This document shows positions 62,014 through 64,000 of a stretch of 64,000 nt of DNA, in pieces (within the stretch, counting starts at the first letter, position 1; each line of letters begins with the position of its first letter). Source of the DNA: Sipunculus nudus (taxonomy: Eukaryota; Annelida; Sipuncula; Golfingiida; Sipunculidae); NCBI GenBank assembly GCA_026874595.1, contig CM049320.1, forward strand, positions 46,078,714-46,142,713, in the 5' to 3' direction. The translations under genes were made by a program, and so were the position numbers. Below the pieces are notes generated by a model that had not been told where the DNA came from, made no database searches, and saw only the letters and a list, made by a program, of their open reading frames with translations.

Positions 62014-64000
62014 GTATCGCCAGACATAGTCTGGAGATACTATGGTTTAGGCACGGTCGCGCCGCCACAGAGATTTCTTTTGGACACAATAACTCAAAAA
62101 ATATTTCACGGATCTTTACCAAACTTGGTATATGTATAGATATGGGTGAGAGGACGACGCCTATTTAAAATGAGGTCATGACCTCAACTAGGAGAGTGAC
62201 CTTGACCTTGAATAGGTTCAATTTTGGGGAAAATCACACAAATTCTTAAATATCTCAAGAAAACTTGCATGGATTGATCCCAAAATCAAGTTGATTGAAG
62301 ATCATGGATAGGGTTGTCATGTTCCAGAAACTGGTGGCGCCACCTATTATTCTTTACTTGTTTTCATGCCGTTTAATATCCCCAAAATTGCTACTTGACA
62401 GTACTGTGAGCATTATAAGTCAAAAACTAATGGACAGATTTCTTTCATATTATGCAAATACATAGATATGGGTTATGGGATGATGTTTATTTAAATTGGG
62501 GTCATGACCTTTCCCATGAGAGTGGCCTTGACCTTGAATATTGCCATATATGGTGAAAATCACACAAAATCATTAATTTCTCAATAAGGGATGCATGCAA
62601 TGGTCCAAAAATCAACTTGACCGAAGATCTTGGATAGTAATGTCATGTACCGGAAAAAGGTGGCGCCACCTGTTATTTTTTTACTTGTTTTCGTGCCGTT
62701 TAATACCCCATCATTGCCACTTAACAGTACATTTATAACCTGTGAGCATTATAAGTCAAAAACTAATGGACAGATTTCTTTCATATTATGCATATACATA
62801 GACATGGGTTATGGGATGATGTATATATAAATTGGGGTCATGACCTTTCCTATTAGAGTGGCCTTGACCTTGAAAAATTGCCATATATGGTGAAAATTAC
62901 ACAAAATCATTAATATCTCAATAAGGGATGCCTGCATTGGTCCAAAAATCAACATGTTCGAAGATCTTGGAAAGTATTGTCATGTACCGGAAACAGGTGG
63001 CTCCACCTGTTATTCTTTTACTTGTTTTGTGCCGTTTAATACCCCATCATTGCCATTTATCAGTACTGTGAGCATTATAAGTCAAAAACTAATGGACAAA
63101 TTTCTTTCATATTATGCATATACATGGATATGGATTATAGGATAATGTTTATTTGAATAGGGGTCATGACCTTTCCAATGAGTGGCCTTGACCTTGAATA
63201 TTGCCATATATGATGAAAATCACACAAAATCATTAATTTCTCAATAAGGGATGCATGCATTGGTCCAAAAATCAACTTGACCGAAGATCTTGGATAGTAA
63301 TGTCATGTACCGGAAACAGGTGGCGCCACCTGTTATTCTTTTACTTGTTTTCGTGCTGTTTAATACCCCATCATTGCCACTTAACAGTACATTTATAACC
63401 TGTGAGCATTATAAGTCAAAAACTAATGGACAGATTTCTTTCATATTATGCATATACATAGACATGGGTTATGGGATGATGTATATATAAATTGGGGTCA
63501 TGACCTTTCCTATTAGAGTGGCCTTGACCTTGAAAAATTGCCATATATGTTGAAAATTACACAAAATCATTAATATCTCAATAACGGATGCCTGCATTGG
63601 TCCAAAAATCAACATGTTCGAAGATCTTGGAAAGTATTGTCATTTACCGGAAACAGGTGGCGCCACCTGTTATTCTTTTACTTGTTTTGTGCCGTTTAAT
63701 ACCCCATCATTGCCATTTATCAGTACTGTGAGCATTATAAGTCAAAAACTAATGGACAAATTTCTTTCATATTATGCATATACATGGATATGGGTTATAG
63801 GATAATGTTTATTTGAATAGGGGTCATGACCTTTCCAATGAGTGGCCTTGACCTTGAATATTGCCATATATGGTGAAAATCACACAAAATCATTAATTTC
63901 TCAATAAGGGATGCATTGATTGGTCCAAAAATCAACATGTTCGAAGATCTTGGAAAGTATTGTCATTTACCGGAAACAGGTGGCGCCACCTGTTATTCTT
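62014..64000 (+). mobile_element. Helentron-like family D, copy D3 (runs off the window)
   Basis: Tip GTATCGCCAGACATAG, then ~330-bp units (TGACCTTGACCTTGAA, GGTGGCGCCACC) with a 660-bp higher-order period (compare 62630 and 63290). The 3' end is beyond the window. Closest to D1 at the 5' tip. Confidence 0.75.

Overview
This is non-bacterial, intron-bearing, AT-rich animal DNA that consists almost entirely of transposable elements nested inside one another. Repeat style (Helentron-type non-autonomous elements with internal tandem repeats, a Tx1/L1-like LINE, a tRNA-derived SINE) suggests a lophotrochozoan, probably a bivalve mollusc; the species assignment is an inference from general familiarity, not something proven here. 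There are no rRNA or tRNA genes and no CRISPR arrays.

Host gene: two coding exons (8800-9298 and 18511-18635, plus strand) have good splice sites, matching phase and a shared Arg-Pro-Lys/Arg-Ser/Thr motif. They belong to one unrecognised gene encoding a basic, probably disordered protein. A third exon-like block (23398-23568) is phase-compatible but sits inside an insertion within a transposon, so it is doubtful. Just after the first exon, about 16 copies of a ~52-bp unit repeat the exon's own 5' splice junction.

Transposon layout: I recognise six Helentron-like families, named here A to F, by their ends. Families A-E have a short 5' tip whose inverted copy lies internally near the 3' end, followed by a hairpin and a CTAG or CTTG end sitting in a T run. 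A = AGCTCAGCTGAC tip, B = ATGCCCCCGCC, C = GTATCCGCC, D = GTATCGCCAGA or GTATCCCCAGA, E = AACCTGTGAG, F = AGCCCTCAGCTC (weaker). Left block: A1 549-3155; A2 from 3956 with B1 and F1 inside; E1 from 10161 containing A3, which contains a 5-bp-TSD DNA transposon; A4 from 15568. Middle block: C2; A5 (21565-30471) containing E3, which contains B2, D1 and a 1.2-kb insertion. Right block: a pogo-like element in a TA repeat; B3 interrupted by A6 (which holds a second 5-bp-TSD transposon with a MULE-like element inside it) and by E4/E5; E5 contains a 5.5-kb LINE with perfect 16-bp TSDs. Then F2 is split by A8, which holds a 1143-bp solo LTR and D2. A9, a SINE, C3, C4, A10, A11 and D3 (running off the end) follow.

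The most unusual signal is shared across families: A, C, D, E and F all carry a module in which ATCTC is followed, about 84 bp further on, by the palindrome AGGTGGCGCCACCT (or a degenerate form), although the sequence between differs. With reciprocal changes in both D-family tips and cassettes swapped between families, this suggests one exchanging super-family of elements rather than unrelated repeats.
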